The notes beneath the pieces were generated by a model. It was not told the DNA's origin, did not search any database, and saw only the letters and a program-made list of their open reading frames with translations. Source: Acidimicrobiales bacterium (GTDB taxonomy: Bacteria > Actinomycetota > Acidimicrobiia > Acidimicrobiales > MedAcidi-G1). Taken from it: 64,000 nucleotides of DNA. Shown here one piece after another: positions 16,701 through 25,244 of this stretch. A program made the position numbers and the translations under genes. The stretch spans positions 1 through 64,000 of the forward strand of contig JAQWOV010000025.1 in the NCBI GenBank assembly GCA_029245675.1, in the 5' to 3' direction. Position 1 is the first letter of the stretch. Each line of letters begins with the position of its first letter.

Positions 16701-17906
16701 TTATTTGAGGGCACTCTCCATAGTGTCGAGAATTCGTCCAATTTCATCATCGGAGATGACCAGGGGTGGGCATATTGCAAGACAAGTGCCGATAGGTCGA
16801 ACGATCACACCATTTTTTAACATTTCGTTCCGGGTTGGAACAGAATCACGACCGAGTTCTGCAGCATAAACTGCACCCATCCCTCTCCAAGACTCAATTA
16901 GTCCATCAGAGGCAAGAGCGGCTAGACCTTCAGCAAGTTTCTCACCGACATGGTTCGCTCGTTCTGGAAGCCCTTCTTCTGTCATGATTTCTAAATTCGC
17001 AATTCCTGCAGCACAAGAAGCATGATGCCCGGAATAGGTATAACCAGTTCTTAGCAAAAATTCTGGTTTCTCTAACTCAGCGCAGATATCTCGAGAAACG
17101 ATGACACCAGATAAAGGCAGGTAACCGGAGGTCACTCCTTTAGCGAAAGTCATCAAGTCAGGAGTAACTCCAAAAGCTTGAGCGCCAAACCAATGACCAG
17201 TACGGCCGAAACCACAAATCACTTCATCAAATATCAACAACGCGCCATGCTGATCACAAAGACGACGTAATCCTTCCAAATAGCCATCAACAGGTGGATG
17301 AACTCCGCCTGCGCCTTGCACTGGTTCGGTTAAAACTGCTGCGATTCGATCACCATGTTCTGCAAAAACTTGCGCGGTTGCTTCTAAATCATCGTGGGGG
17401 ACTTCAATGAAATGAGGAACAAGATCTCCCCACCCTTCTCGGTTAGGAGCGATGCCTTGAGCGGAAGTCCCGCCAAAGTTCGTGCCGTGATACCCATTGG
17501 TTCTTTTTACAATGATTTGTCTTTCAGTTTGACCTCGTTGTTGCATAACGACACGAGCAATCTTTAACACAGTGTCGACTGCTTCAGACCCGGAAGAACC
17601 AAGAAAAACACGGCCATCCGGATGAGGGGAACGTTCAACAATCATTTCTGTGATTCGTTCAGCGGGACTATTGGTGAATGGCGGGAAAGTGTTGTATGCG
17701 TGAATTTGAGACATTTGGTTAGTAACAGCTTCCACTATTTTGGTTCGCCCGTAACCAACTTGACATAACCAAAGGTTCGCTAAACCATCTACATAGTCTT
17801 TACCTGAATCGTCAAAGACAATAGAGCCTTCTCCGCGGACAATGTTGACGTAGTCGCTTGCTGCTTGTTCTGGAAGCGAAAATGGATGAAGTAAAGAGTT
17901 GCTCAT
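16701..17906 (-). CDS. Class III aminotransferase
   Basis: The 401-residue fold-type I PLP enzyme shows GSSGSEAVDTVLKIARVV, GYHGTNFGGTSAQG, FDEVICGFGRTG and the PLP lysine in FAKGVTSGYLPLSG. Like the convergent aminotransferase 29 bp away, it belongs to the omega-amino acid and diamine group, but it is too diverged to be a recent duplicate. Its start overlaps the stop of the MFS transporter gene by 4 bp, so the transporter, this enzyme and the agmatinase-like gene form one minus-strand unit. Confidence 0.82.
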   Translation of the reverse strand: MSNSLLHPFSLPEQAASDYVNIVRGEGSIVFDDSGKDYVDGLANLWLCQVGYGRTKIVEAVTNQMSQIHAYNTFPPFTNSPAERITEMIVERSPHPDGRVFLGSSGSEAVDTVLKIARVVMQQRGQTERQIIVKRTNGYHGTNFGGTSAQGIAPNREGWGDLVPHFIEVPHDDLEATAQVFAEHGDRIAAVLTEPVQGAGGVHPPVDGYLEGLRRLCDQHGALLIFDEVICGFGRTGHWFGAQAFGVTPDLMTFAKGVTSGYLPLSGVIVSRDICAELEKPEFLLRTGYTYSGHHASCAAGIANLEIMTEEGLPERANHVGEKLAEGLAALASDGLIESWRGMGAVYAAELGRDSVPTRNEMLKNGVIVRPIGTCLAICPPLVISDDEIGRILDTMESALK

Positions 17907-19105
17907 TCGAAAGGTCTCCTTAATTTTTCGATAGGTACGCCTGGGCGCACCGGTTTAAGATCCTCTGGTTTAGTAAATATGTATCCCAGTATTAATAAGA
18001 TCATCATAGAAAATCCTGTAATAAGCCAAGCCAAGGTGTCTCCATACGAACTATAAATTGCGGCCAGCCCGAGAGAAGCCACGGCTCCAGTACCTACTTC
18101 AACTGCAGTCATTAAACCCTGCGCTGCAGCTTGGCGATCTTCCGGCACAGCTGCAGAGACAAGCATGGAAGCAGCGGAAAAACCAAAACCTTCTAAAACT
18201 CCATTGAAAAAAGCAAGGCCGATCAAAATCCCTAAGCCAGGTACAAATCCATAGAACAAAACAACTACAGCGTGGATCATCCATATGGAAACAGACCATC
18301 GGCGCGCCCCATATTTTTGAGCCAAAGTCCCCCCAAGTGGGGACAAAACGGCAATAGGTAAAGCAACAATAGTAAGAGATAGGCCAATAAAGGATTGAGA
18401 GGCTCCACGATGATCCAACTCAAGCACCCATATCGCTTCAAAAGCTCCAATTAAAACAAACATTGCCATGGTTATCAGAAGAGCCCCGTTTAAGCGTTTA
18501 ATGCGAAGAAGACCATTTAGCCCTTTTCTCGCTTCGTCTTTTTCTGCTGTATCGGGTTGAACCTTGAACGTTGTCGGAAGTAAAAAGAATAAAAGAATAG
18601 CAATGCCTATAAAAGCAAATCGCCAACTTATTAATGCTGAGAGTGCAGTTACGACAAGTGGGGCAGTCATGAAACCAGCCATGTCGGCAGCCCCCATACG
18701 CCCTAAATTCCGGCCTATGCGTTCAGGGTCGGCGACAATAACAGTTCGTTTCGCTGCCGGATACGCGCTGCCAAGTGCAAGGCCGTACGCTCCACGCCCA
18801 ACTAAATAGTGCCAAAGGTCTTGCCCGATAGAAAGAGTGATCAGAGATAAAATTCCTAGCGTCAAAGCGGCTCGTAGCATTAAGGGAGCGTGCCCGCGAT
18901 CAGCCATAGGTGCTGTTACCAGACTGGCTACGAAAGCAGCAGCGAAGCCGCATGAAATGGTTATTCCAATATCAAAGTCAGAAAAACCTAGATCGTTTTT
19001 TAATTCAGCGACAAGAGCAACGATGCCCCCGAGACCAACAGACATTCCATAAAGAATGCAGTAGTAAGGAAGTAGTTTTGTTTCGTTTTGAGTCGTTTGA
19101 TTCAT
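17903..19105 (-). CDS. MFS transporter
   Basis: A 400-residue, twelve-span major facilitator. The A-like motif appears as APMADRGHAPLMLRAAL between early helices, and the second half starts near residue 200 after a short charged loop (DTAEKDEARKG). The substrate is unknown. Its position between an agmatinase-like gene and an aminotransferase gene, with 0-4 bp spacing, suggests uptake or export of a guanidino compound, amine or amino acid product. Confidence 0.85.
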   Translation of the reverse strand: MNQTTQNETKLLPYYCILYGMSVGLGGIVALVAELKNDLGFSDFDIGITISCGFAAAFVASLVTAPMADRGHAPLMLRAALTLGILSLITLSIGQDLWHYLVGRGAYGLALGSAYPAAKRTVIVADPERIGRNLGRMGAADMAGFMTAPLVVTALSALISWRFAFIGIAILLFFLLPTTFKVQPDTAEKDEARKGLNGLLRIKRLNGALLITMAMFVLIGAFEAIWVLELDHRGASQSFIGLSLTIVALPIAVLSPLGGTLAQKYGARRWSVSIWMIHAVVVLFYGFVPGLGILIGLAFFNGVLEGFGFSAASMLVSAAVPEDRQAAAQGLMTAVEVGTGAVASLGLAAIYSSYGDTLAWLITGFSMMILLILGYIFTKPEDLKPVRPGVPIEKLRRPFE

Positions 19106-20062
19106 CTAATCTCGATAATTTACACCTGGCAGTACACAAAGCATTTCATATACAAGGTTTGCTGCCGTCAAACTCGTTAATCCACTAACGTCATAAATAG
19201 GAGCGACTTCAACAAGGTCGCATCCCACCAAATTCAATCCTTTACAGCCCCGAATTATTTCAAGCCCTTGAGGCACTGTTAAGCCACCAATTTCTGGTGT
19301 TCCCGTCCCCGGAGCAAATGAAGGGTCAAGACCATCGATATCAAAACTCAGGTAAACAGGTCCTTCGCCGAGTTGTTCCCGTATTTCGGTCATTAGCGGA
19401 TTGAGGCTTTTCCCCCAACACTCTTCTGCTTGTACAACCCTGAAACCTTGCTCGCGTGGCCAGTCAAAGTCATCGGCCGCATATCCAGTTCCTCGTACTC
19501 CGATTTGGGCTACTCGATTCGGGTCTAACAGTCCTTCTTCAACTGCTCGACGAAACGGTGTTCCGTGAGCAACTTTTGCTCCAAACATCGTGTCGTTAAT
19601 GTCTGTATGCGCATCGACATGGATTAATCCAACTGGGCCATGTTTTTTTGCCATTGCTCGCAAAATTGGTAACACAATTGTGTGATCGCCTCCTAAAGAA
19701 GCGGTAATTACGTCATGGGTTAACAGCTCAATGAAATGATCTTCTATTTGTTCTACTGCAGCAGATAAATCAAATGGGCTAGAGGCAACGTCGCCAGTGT
19801 CATCAATTTTCAAACTGTCAAATGGGGCAGCTCGTGTTGCCATGTTGTAGGGACGAAGAAGTACAGACTCGTCGCGAATTCCACGTGGGCCAAAACGTGC
19901 GCCAGGACGGTTTGAGGTCCCAATATCAAAAGGGACACCAACAACGGCTACGTCTAAATCGTTGAGACTGGTATCTCCTGGAAGCCGCATAAATGTAGCG
20001 ATGCCCCCGAATCGTGGCATTTGGTTTCCTCCGAGAGGCTGAGGATTCGAATTTTCAACCAT
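19106..20062 (-). CDS. Agmatinase-like ureohydrolase
   Basis: The manganese-binding motifs of the arginase/agmatinase family are intact: GGDHTIVLP, DAHTDIND and SFDIDGLDPSFAPGTGTPE. The reaction would be hydrolysis of agmatine (or a related guanidino acid such as guanidinobutyrate) to an amine and urea, feeding putrescine into the neighbouring catabolic genes. I place the start at ATG 20060-20062, which has AAGGA at a good distance; the longer frame to 20173 would overlap the divergent acyl-CoA dehydrogenase start. The family often has mixed specificity, so no gene symbol is given. Confidence 0.85.
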   Translation of the reverse strand: MVENSNPQPLGGNQMPRFGGIATFMRLPGDTSLNDLDVAVVGVPFDIGTSNRPGARFGPRGIRDESVLLRPYNMATRAAPFDSLKIDDTGDVASSPFDLSAAVEQIEDHFIELLTHDVITASLGGDHTIVLPILRAMAKKHGPVGLIHVDAHTDINDTMFGAKVAHGTPFRRAVEEGLLDPNRVAQIGVRGTGYAADDFDWPREQGFRVVQAEECWGKSLNPLMTEIREQLGEGPVYLSFDIDGLDPSFAPGTGTPEIGGLTVPQGLEIIRGCKGLNLVGCDLVEVAPIYDVSGLTSLTAANLVYEMLCVLPGVNYRD

Positions 20063-20149
20063 TATTTTCCTTAAATTTCCATTTCCCAATAGATCCATCA
20101 TCCTAGTTCCAGCCAAGCAAAGAATAAGTTTCTGTGACAAGATCGTCTT

Positions 20150-21289
20150 ATGTTGGAATTCACAGATGAACAAGAATCATTTCGTTCTGTTGTGAGAGAA
20201 TTTGCTGAATCCGAAATAAGACCCTACGCAGAAGAATGGGACCGTGAACACAAATTCCCAACACCTACTGTTCAAGCGATGGGAGAACTTGGCTTATTTG
20301 GGCTCATGTTCTCGGAAGAGTGGGGCGGAGCTGACGCTGGTCTAATCACACAATGTTTAGCTATTGAAGAAATAGGCCGGGTAGATCAGTCCATGGGGAT
20401 CACCCTTGAAGCTGCAGTATCACTTGGTGCTCGACCAATAGCTGAATACGGAACAGATGATCAGAAAACACAATGGTTGCCGGATTTGGTTTCTGGGCAA
20501 CGGCTTGCTGCGTTTGGGTTGACAGAACCAGATGGAGGTTCAGATGCTGGCGCTACGGCTACACGAGCGGAACAGGAAAAAGATGATTGGGTTATCAATG
20601 GCTCAAAAACATTTATAACTAATTCCGGCACGGATATCACGTCGCTGATTACGGCTACCGCTCAAACCCAAGAAGGTATTTCCTCAATAATTATTCCTTC
20701 AAACACTGAAGGGCTCATAGTGGAGCCGCCTTACAGAAAGATGGGGTGGCATGCTTCCGACACACATGGGTTAATTTTTCAGGATTGTCGAGTGCCCAAG
20801 GCGAACATCCTTGGCAAACCTGGCCGAGGTTTTGCTCAATTCCTTTCAACGCTAGATGATGGGAGAGTAGCGATTGCTGCGCTTGCAGTAGGACTGATTG
20901 CTGCTTGCCTTGAAGAGTGTGTGACTTACGCCAATGAACGTAACGCATTTGGTAAACCCATCGGCTCTTATCAAGCAGTTGCATTTAAATGTGCCGATAT
21001 GGCTACATCTCTAGAAACAGCGAGACTCGCTACTTACCATGCTGCCGGGTTACGTGACGCCGGAAAACCGTTTAAACGAGAAGCCGCTATTGCGAAACTT
21101 CATGCAACAGAAGCTGCTGTAAGCGCGACGAGAGAAGCCACTCAAATTTTTGGCGGCTACGGATTCATTGATGAGACCCCTGTTGCTCGTTATTACCGTG
21201 ACGCAAAAGTTCTGGAAATTGGTGAAGGAACTAGTGAAATACAGCGCATAGTTATCAGCAGAGAGCTTGGTTTAGGAGAACTTGGGTAG
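20150..21289 (+). CDS. Acyl-CoA dehydrogenase
   Basis: The 379-residue flavoprotein has the acyl-CoA dehydrogenase layout: helical N-domain, FGLTEPDGGSDAGATAT, NGSKTFITNSG, and the late FGGYGFIDETPVARYYRDAKVLEIGEGTSEIQ. The catalytic base is probably the Glu of the EIGEGTSE region. It oxidises a short or branched acyl-CoA using FAD and passes electrons to ETF. It begins 87 bp from the divergent agmatinase-like start and leads into the kynurenine genes after 46 bp, so it may handle a CoA product of that pathway; this link is inference. Confidence 0.88.
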   Translation: MLEFTDEQESFRSVVREFAESEIRPYAEEWDREHKFPTPTVQAMGELGLFGLMFSEEWGGADAGLITQCLAIEEIGRVDQSMGITLEAAVSLGARPIAEYGTDDQKTQWLPDLVSGQRLAAFGLTEPDGGSDAGATATRAEQEKDDWVINGSKTFITNSGTDITSLITATAQTQEGISSIIIPSNTEGLIVEPPYRKMGWHASDTHGLIFQDCRVPKANILGKPGRGFAQFLSTLDDGRVAIAALAVGLIAACLEECVTYANERNAFGKPIGSYQAVAFKCADMATSLETARLATYHAAGLRDAGKPFKREAAIAKLHATEAAVSATREATQIFGGYGFIDETPVARYYRDAKVLEIGEGTSEIQRIVISRELGLGELG

Positions 21290-21335
21290 CGCTTTAAATG
21301 AGAAAGAACGAAACAGTTGATCAAAAGGGGAGAAG

Positions 21336-21758
21336 ATGACTGAGAATGCTGCAGTGCTTCCCGATAGGCCAGAACCTAAGGGAAGGTATCCGCATTATCG
21401 AAGAGCAGGAGACTTCATATTTGTCTCTGGAACCACTTCTCGCCGCCCCGATAACACATATGTCGGAGCGATAGAAAATGAATCCGGGCAAGTAGAGCTT
21501 GATATAAAAGCGCAAACACGTGCGACAATAGAGAGCATTGGAAGCATCCTTAATGCAGCTGAAGCGACCCTTGAAGACGTGGTACAAATATCAACGGTTC
21601 TTATCGATATGAAAGATTTTGAGGGGTATAACGAGGTGTATGGCGAGTTCTTTGATGAGTCAGGACCTGCTCGGACTACAGTTGGCATTAACCAACTACA
21701 TCACCCGCATCTCCTGATCGAGATAACAGCAACCGCTTACAAGCCACAGCCAAACTAG
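21336..21758 (+). CDS. RidA/YjgF family protein, probable 2-aminomuconate deaminase
   Basis: A 140-residue RidA-fold protein starting after a clear AGGGGAGAAG-type ribosome site. It has the core pattern GDFIFVSGTTSRR and a late HPHLLIEITATAY. Generic RidA proteins hydrolyse reactive enamines, but the nitrobenzoate/anthranilate pathway 2-aminomuconate deaminases (NbaF/AmnD) are of the same fold and size. Because the next three genes are 3-hydroxyanthranilate dioxygenase, ACMS decarboxylase and kynureninase, I infer the deaminase role. The typical RidA arginine is not obvious by eye. Confidence 0.78.
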   Translation: MTENAAVLPDRPEPKGRYPHYRRAGDFIFVSGTTSRRPDNTYVGAIENESGQVELDIKAQTRATIESIGSILNAAEATLEDVVQISTVLIDMKDFEGYNEVYGEFFDESGPARTTVGINQLHHPHLLIEITATAYKPQPN

Positions 21759-21766
21759 GGATCGCA

Positions 21767-22306
21767 ATGCCTTCAATTCATAACATGAAAGCAATAAATA
21801 TCCAAGCGTGGATAGATGAGCATCGCGAAATCTTAAAACCTCCCGTAGGAAACAAATTGATTTGGGATGACGGAGAGTTAATGGCATTTATTGTGGCCGG
21901 ACCAAACGAACGAACGGATTATCACGACGATCCCGTAGATGAATTCTTTTACCAGATTGAAGGCAACATGATTCTTCGTGTGATCGAAGAAGCAGGTCAA
22001 CCTCCACTAGATATCGAAATTAAAGAAGGGGAGATATTTTTTCTCCCCGCTCACACTCGCCATTCACCACAACGACCCGAACCCGGAAGTATCGGATTGG
22101 TAATCGAACCAGCTCGACCTCCAGATGGTGTTGAAGCATTTGAATGGTATTGCCCCAAATGTTATGACCTTGTTTACCGAGTTGAAGTTGTAGTCAAATC
22201 AATCGTAGATGACCTTCCTCCGATATTTGATGCCTTCTATAGCGATGAAGAGAAACGAACCTGTAACTCATGCGGGCATTTGCACCCTTCACGAGAGAAA
22301 TCTTGA
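21767..22306 (+). CDS. nbaC: 3-Hydroxyanthranilate 3,4-dioxygenase
   Basis: The cupin enzyme opens the ring of 3-hydroxyanthranilate to 2-amino-3-carboxymuconate semialdehyde. Its iron ligands are visible as His53 and Glu59 (HDDPVDEFF) and His99 in TRHSPQRP. The C-terminal rubredoxin-like pair of CxxC motifs (YCPKC and CNSC) typical of bacterial homologues is complete. The 179-residue length is normal. It is 8 bp after the RidA-type gene, and its stop overlaps the likely TTG start of the decarboxylase. Confidence 0.93.
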   Translation: MPSIHNMKAINIQAWIDEHREILKPPVGNKLIWDDGELMAFIVAGPNERTDYHDDPVDEFFYQIEGNMILRVIEEAGQPPLDIEIKEGEIFFLPAHTRHSPQRPEPGSIGLVIEPARPPDGVEAFEWYCPKCYDLVYRVEVVVKSIVDDLPPIFDAFYSDEEKRTCNSCGHLHPSREKS

Positions 22307-23301
22307 AAATAGATACCCACGCCCATTTTTTCCCAACTATCGGAAAAGAAGAAGCAGAATCGTTCATGTTTGCCAAGCCGCCATGGTTAAACATCAATGG
22401 CGATGATTCAGCCATGATGATGGATGGAGATACGGAGTACCGTTTGGTGCAATCACCTCTATGGGATCCGGTCGACCGTCTGAAAGAGATGGACGATAAT
22501 GAAATAGACGTTCAAATTATTTCACCCACCCCACTTCTATTCTCTTACACCTCTGATCCAAAAAATGTGGCGCGCTGGTCAGCACGAATCAATGACTTTG
22601 GAGCAGCATCCTGTGAAGCCAACCCTCAAAGGCTTTATTCCCTATGTCAGGTTCCTCTTCAAGATATTGACCAAGCCCGCGTAGAAGTATCTCGCTCAAT
22701 GGCCGCTGGCCACGTGGGAGTACATCTCGGGACACATGTAAATGGAAGAAATTTTGACGATCCAGAAATGATTCGTTTCCTCCACTACTGCGCCACAGAG
22801 GGAATTCCAGTACTTATACATCCGTGGGACATGATGGCCCCAGAAAGAATGCCTAAATACATGCTTCAATGGCTTGTAGGCATGCCTGCTGAAACACATT
22901 TATCAATTCTTTCTCTGATTCTTTCCGGAGCGTTTGAACGGCTCCCAACAGATTTAAAAGTATGTTTCGCTCACGGGGGCGGCAGTTTCGCCATGCTGCT
23001 AGGAAGACTAGACAATGCATGGCATCGCCACGAACTCGTTCGCCAAGACTGCCCACGTCCTCCATCTGAGTATGTTGAAAGATTCAGTGTTGATTCAGCA
23101 GTCTTTGACGACAAAACGCTCCGATTCCTTCTTGACGTAATGGGCGACACAAGAGTCATGATGGGCTCGGACTACCCATTTCCTTTAGGAGAGATCCATC
23201 CCGGTGAGATGATTAAGAATTCAGAATTGATTGATGATGCGACTAAGCAGACCGTGTTATGTGACAATGCAGCAAACTTTTTTGGGATAACAAATGACTA
23301 A
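22303..23301 (+). CDS. nbaD: 2-Amino-3-carboxymuconate-6-semialdehyde decarboxylase (ACMSD)
   Basis: An amidohydrolase-fold decarboxylase with the zinc motif THAHFFP at its N-terminus, HPWDMMAPERMP in the middle, FAHGGGSFAMLLGR and the metal Asp in MMGSDYPFPLG. It removes CO2 from the dioxygenase product to give 2-aminomuconate semialdehyde. I prefer TTG 22303, which overlaps the upstream stop (TTGA) and puts the metal motif at the very N-terminus as in the family; ATG 22270 would add 11 residues inside the upstream gene. It overlaps the kynureninase start by 8 bp. Confidence 0.92.
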   Translation: MKIDTHAHFFPTIGKEEAESFMFAKPPWLNINGDDSAMMMDGDTEYRLVQSPLWDPVDRLKEMDDNEIDVQIISPTPLLFSYTSDPKNVARWSARINDFGAASCEANPQRLYSLCQVPLQDIDQARVEVSRSMAAGHVGVHLGTHVNGRNFDDPEMIRFLHYCATEGIPVLIHPWDMMAPERMPKYMLQWLVGMPAETHLSILSLILSGAFERLPTDLKVCFAHGGGSFAMLLGRLDNAWHRHELVRQDCPRPPSEYVERFSVDSAVFDDKTLRFLLDVMGDTRVMMGSDYPFPLGEIHPGEMIKNSELIDDATKQTVLCDNAANFFGITND

Positions 23302-24595
23302 CACCTTTAATAATTCTCTTGAATGCGCTCAACAGTTAGATCAAGAAGACCCCTTGGCTTCTCTCCGAGACGAATTCGAAATGACCGTAACTCCGAACGG
23401 TGAAGAGGAGATATATCTAGTTGGAAACTCTTTAGGGCTTCTTCCCTTATCTTCCCGAGATTATATGAATGCAGAAATGAATAAATGGGGAAGGCTCGGG
23501 GTGCGTGGACACGCAGGAACTGATCGTGAGCTTGATCATCCATGGTCTTCTTATCATGAACCTATAAATGAACAAATGGCGGCGTTAACGGGGGCTAAAC
23601 CCGAAGAGGTTGTAGTAATGAACGGCTTGACGGTCAACCTTCATCTCATGATGGTGACTTTTTATCGCCCGGATGAGAAAAGGTACAAAATCCTTATCGA
23701 AGGACATGCTTTTCCCTCTGATCATTTCGCCGTTGAATCTCAGATACGCCACCATGGCCTATCTTCAGAAGACGCTCTTGTCGTAGTGAATCCCCGTCCA
23801 GGTGAAGAACTTATTCGATATGAAGATATTGCTGCGCTAATAGAAGAACACCAAGATGAACTCGCTCTCGTTTTACTTCCTGGAATTCAGTATTACACCG
23901 GACAAGTTTTCCCGATGGCTGACATTGTTGAACTTGGACATCAAGTTGGAGCCATTGTCGGGTTTGATCTTGCCCATGCTGTCGGCAACATTCCGCTGGA
24001 ACTACATGACTGGTCCGCAGATTTTGCAGTTTGGTGCAACTACAAATACGTGAATGGCGGTCCAGGAGCTATAGCTGGATGTTTTGTTCATGAACGGCAT
24101 CTCAACAAACCAGACATCAACCGATTTGAAGGATGGTGGGGAACAAACACGGAAACCAGATTCGAAATGGAAACCGTATTCGATCCGATTTCTACGGTAG
24201 ACGCGTGGCAACTTTCTTGTTCCTCCGTATTTTCCATGGTTCCTATGAGAGCGGCATTAAATGTTTTCGATCTCGCTGGAGGTATGACGGCGTTAAGGGA
24301 AAAAAGTGAGAAACAAATCCGATATTTAGATTTTCTTTTAGAAGAAAATCTTTTAGACGAAATAGAAGTTATTACTCCGAAGGATTTACAAGAACGCGGA
24401 TGCCAATTCTCTCTACGGGTCGTAGCGGAAGGTAAAGAAGGTCAAGACGTTTTCCACGAACTTGAAGAATCCGGAGTGTCATGCGACTGGAGATACCCCG
24501 ATGTCATACGAATCGCCCCAGTTCCTCTTTACAATTCTTTTACTGACATTTTCCGTTTTGTGGAAATATTAAAAACAATTTTGAGGCCTGAATGA
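23294..24595 (+). CDS. kynU: Kynureninase
   Basis: The 433-residue PLP hydrolase cleaves kynurenine or 3-hydroxykynurenine to anthranilate or 3-hydroxyanthranilate plus alanine. LVGNSLGLLPLSSRDYM at the N-terminus, NGLTVNLHLMMVTFY, FDLAHAVGNIPLELHDW and the PLP-lysine motif CNYKYVNGGPGAIAG are diagnostic. It supplies the substrate of the dioxygenase two genes upstream. Tryptophan dioxygenase, kynurenine formamidase and kynurenine monooxygenase are not in this window, so the upper pathway must lie elsewhere or kynurenines come from outside. Confidence 0.93.
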   Translation: MTNTFNNSLECAQQLDQEDPLASLRDEFEMTVTPNGEEEIYLVGNSLGLLPLSSRDYMNAEMNKWGRLGVRGHAGTDRELDHPWSSYHEPINEQMAALTGAKPEEVVVMNGLTVNLHLMMVTFYRPDEKRYKILIEGHAFPSDHFAVESQIRHHGLSSEDALVVVNPRPGEELIRYEDIAALIEEHQDELALVLLPGIQYYTGQVFPMADIVELGHQVGAIVGFDLAHAVGNIPLELHDWSADFAVWCNYKYVNGGPGAIAGCFVHERHLNKPDINRFEGWWGTNTETRFEMETVFDPISTVDAWQLSCSSVFSMVPMRAALNVFDLAGGMTALREKSEKQIRYLDFLLEENLLDEIEVITPKDLQERGCQFSLRVVAEGKEGQDVFHELEESGVSCDWRYPDVIRIAPVPLYNSFTDIFRFVEILKTILRPE

Positions 24596-25221
24596 GTCAC
24601 GACCAGTACCGTCACGAACATGACAAGAAACTGAAAGCTAAATTTCATTGGCTAACTAAAATAAGAAAATTTTGGCAATCAGACATTAACCGTGCCACTT
24701 TGCAATTAGTCGAAATCAAACCTGGAGAAACGGTTATAGACATTGGAGCAGGTATGGGTCCCGCCACGGTCGCTGCGGCACGTCAAGGAGCAAAAGTAAT
24801 AGCGGTAGAACCCTCATCTTTTATGAGAACAATTCTTTCCATAAGACGGTTAGGACAAAAAGCTCGTAGTCAAATAGTTGTCGCAGATGGAGTAGCTGAA
24901 ACCCTGCCAGTAGAAGATAAAACAATTGATGCGGTATGGACAGTGAACGCTGTTCATCATTGGGTAGACCTTGAAGCCGCTTTTGATGAACTAGCCCGGG
25001 TATTAGCTCCTGGTGGACGCATCGTGTTATTAGACGAAGATTTCACCCACTCTGATCATCCTCTTCACGCAACACATCATGGTCACGAAGACGAATTAAC
25101 AAATGTTTACGTAGATGAAATAGCGGAAGCATTAACTGCTCGAGGAGTACATGCCACTGGTCAACTCACCACAGCAGCTGGAGTGCCGGTGAAATTAATT
25201 AGAGGAGTGCGAACTCCGTAG
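24592..25221 (+). CDS. Class I SAM-dependent methyltransferase
   Basis: The 209-residue protein has a class I methyltransferase core. Motif I is VIDIGAGMGPATVAAAR, an acidic residue follows in VIAVEPSSFM, and the post-I region DAVWTVNAVHHWVDLEAAFDELARVLAPGGRIVL is a Methyltransf_11-type signature. Its ATG overlaps the kynureninase stop by 4 bp, so it is translated with the kynurenine genes. It might methylate a pathway intermediate or a toxic aromatic thiol or phenol, but nothing in the sequence tells the acceptor. Confidence 0.82.
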   Translation: MSHDQYRHEHDKKLKAKFHWLTKIRKFWQSDINRATLQLVEIKPGETVIDIGAGMGPATVAAARQGAKVIAVEPSSFMRTILSIRRLGQKARSQIVVADGVAETLPVEDKTIDAVWTVNAVHHWVDLEAAFDELARVLAPGGRIVLLDEDFTHSDHPLHATHHGHEDELTNVYVDEIAEALTARGVHATGQLTTAAGVPVKLIRGVRTP

Positions 25222-25244
25222 AAAGTTGAATTTAGAACGCATGT

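Noticed and set aside
20063-20173. Longer start for the agmatinase-like gene
   Set aside because: The extension overlaps the divergent acyl-CoA dehydrogenase start and encodes unrelated residues; ATG at 20062 has a good ribosome site.
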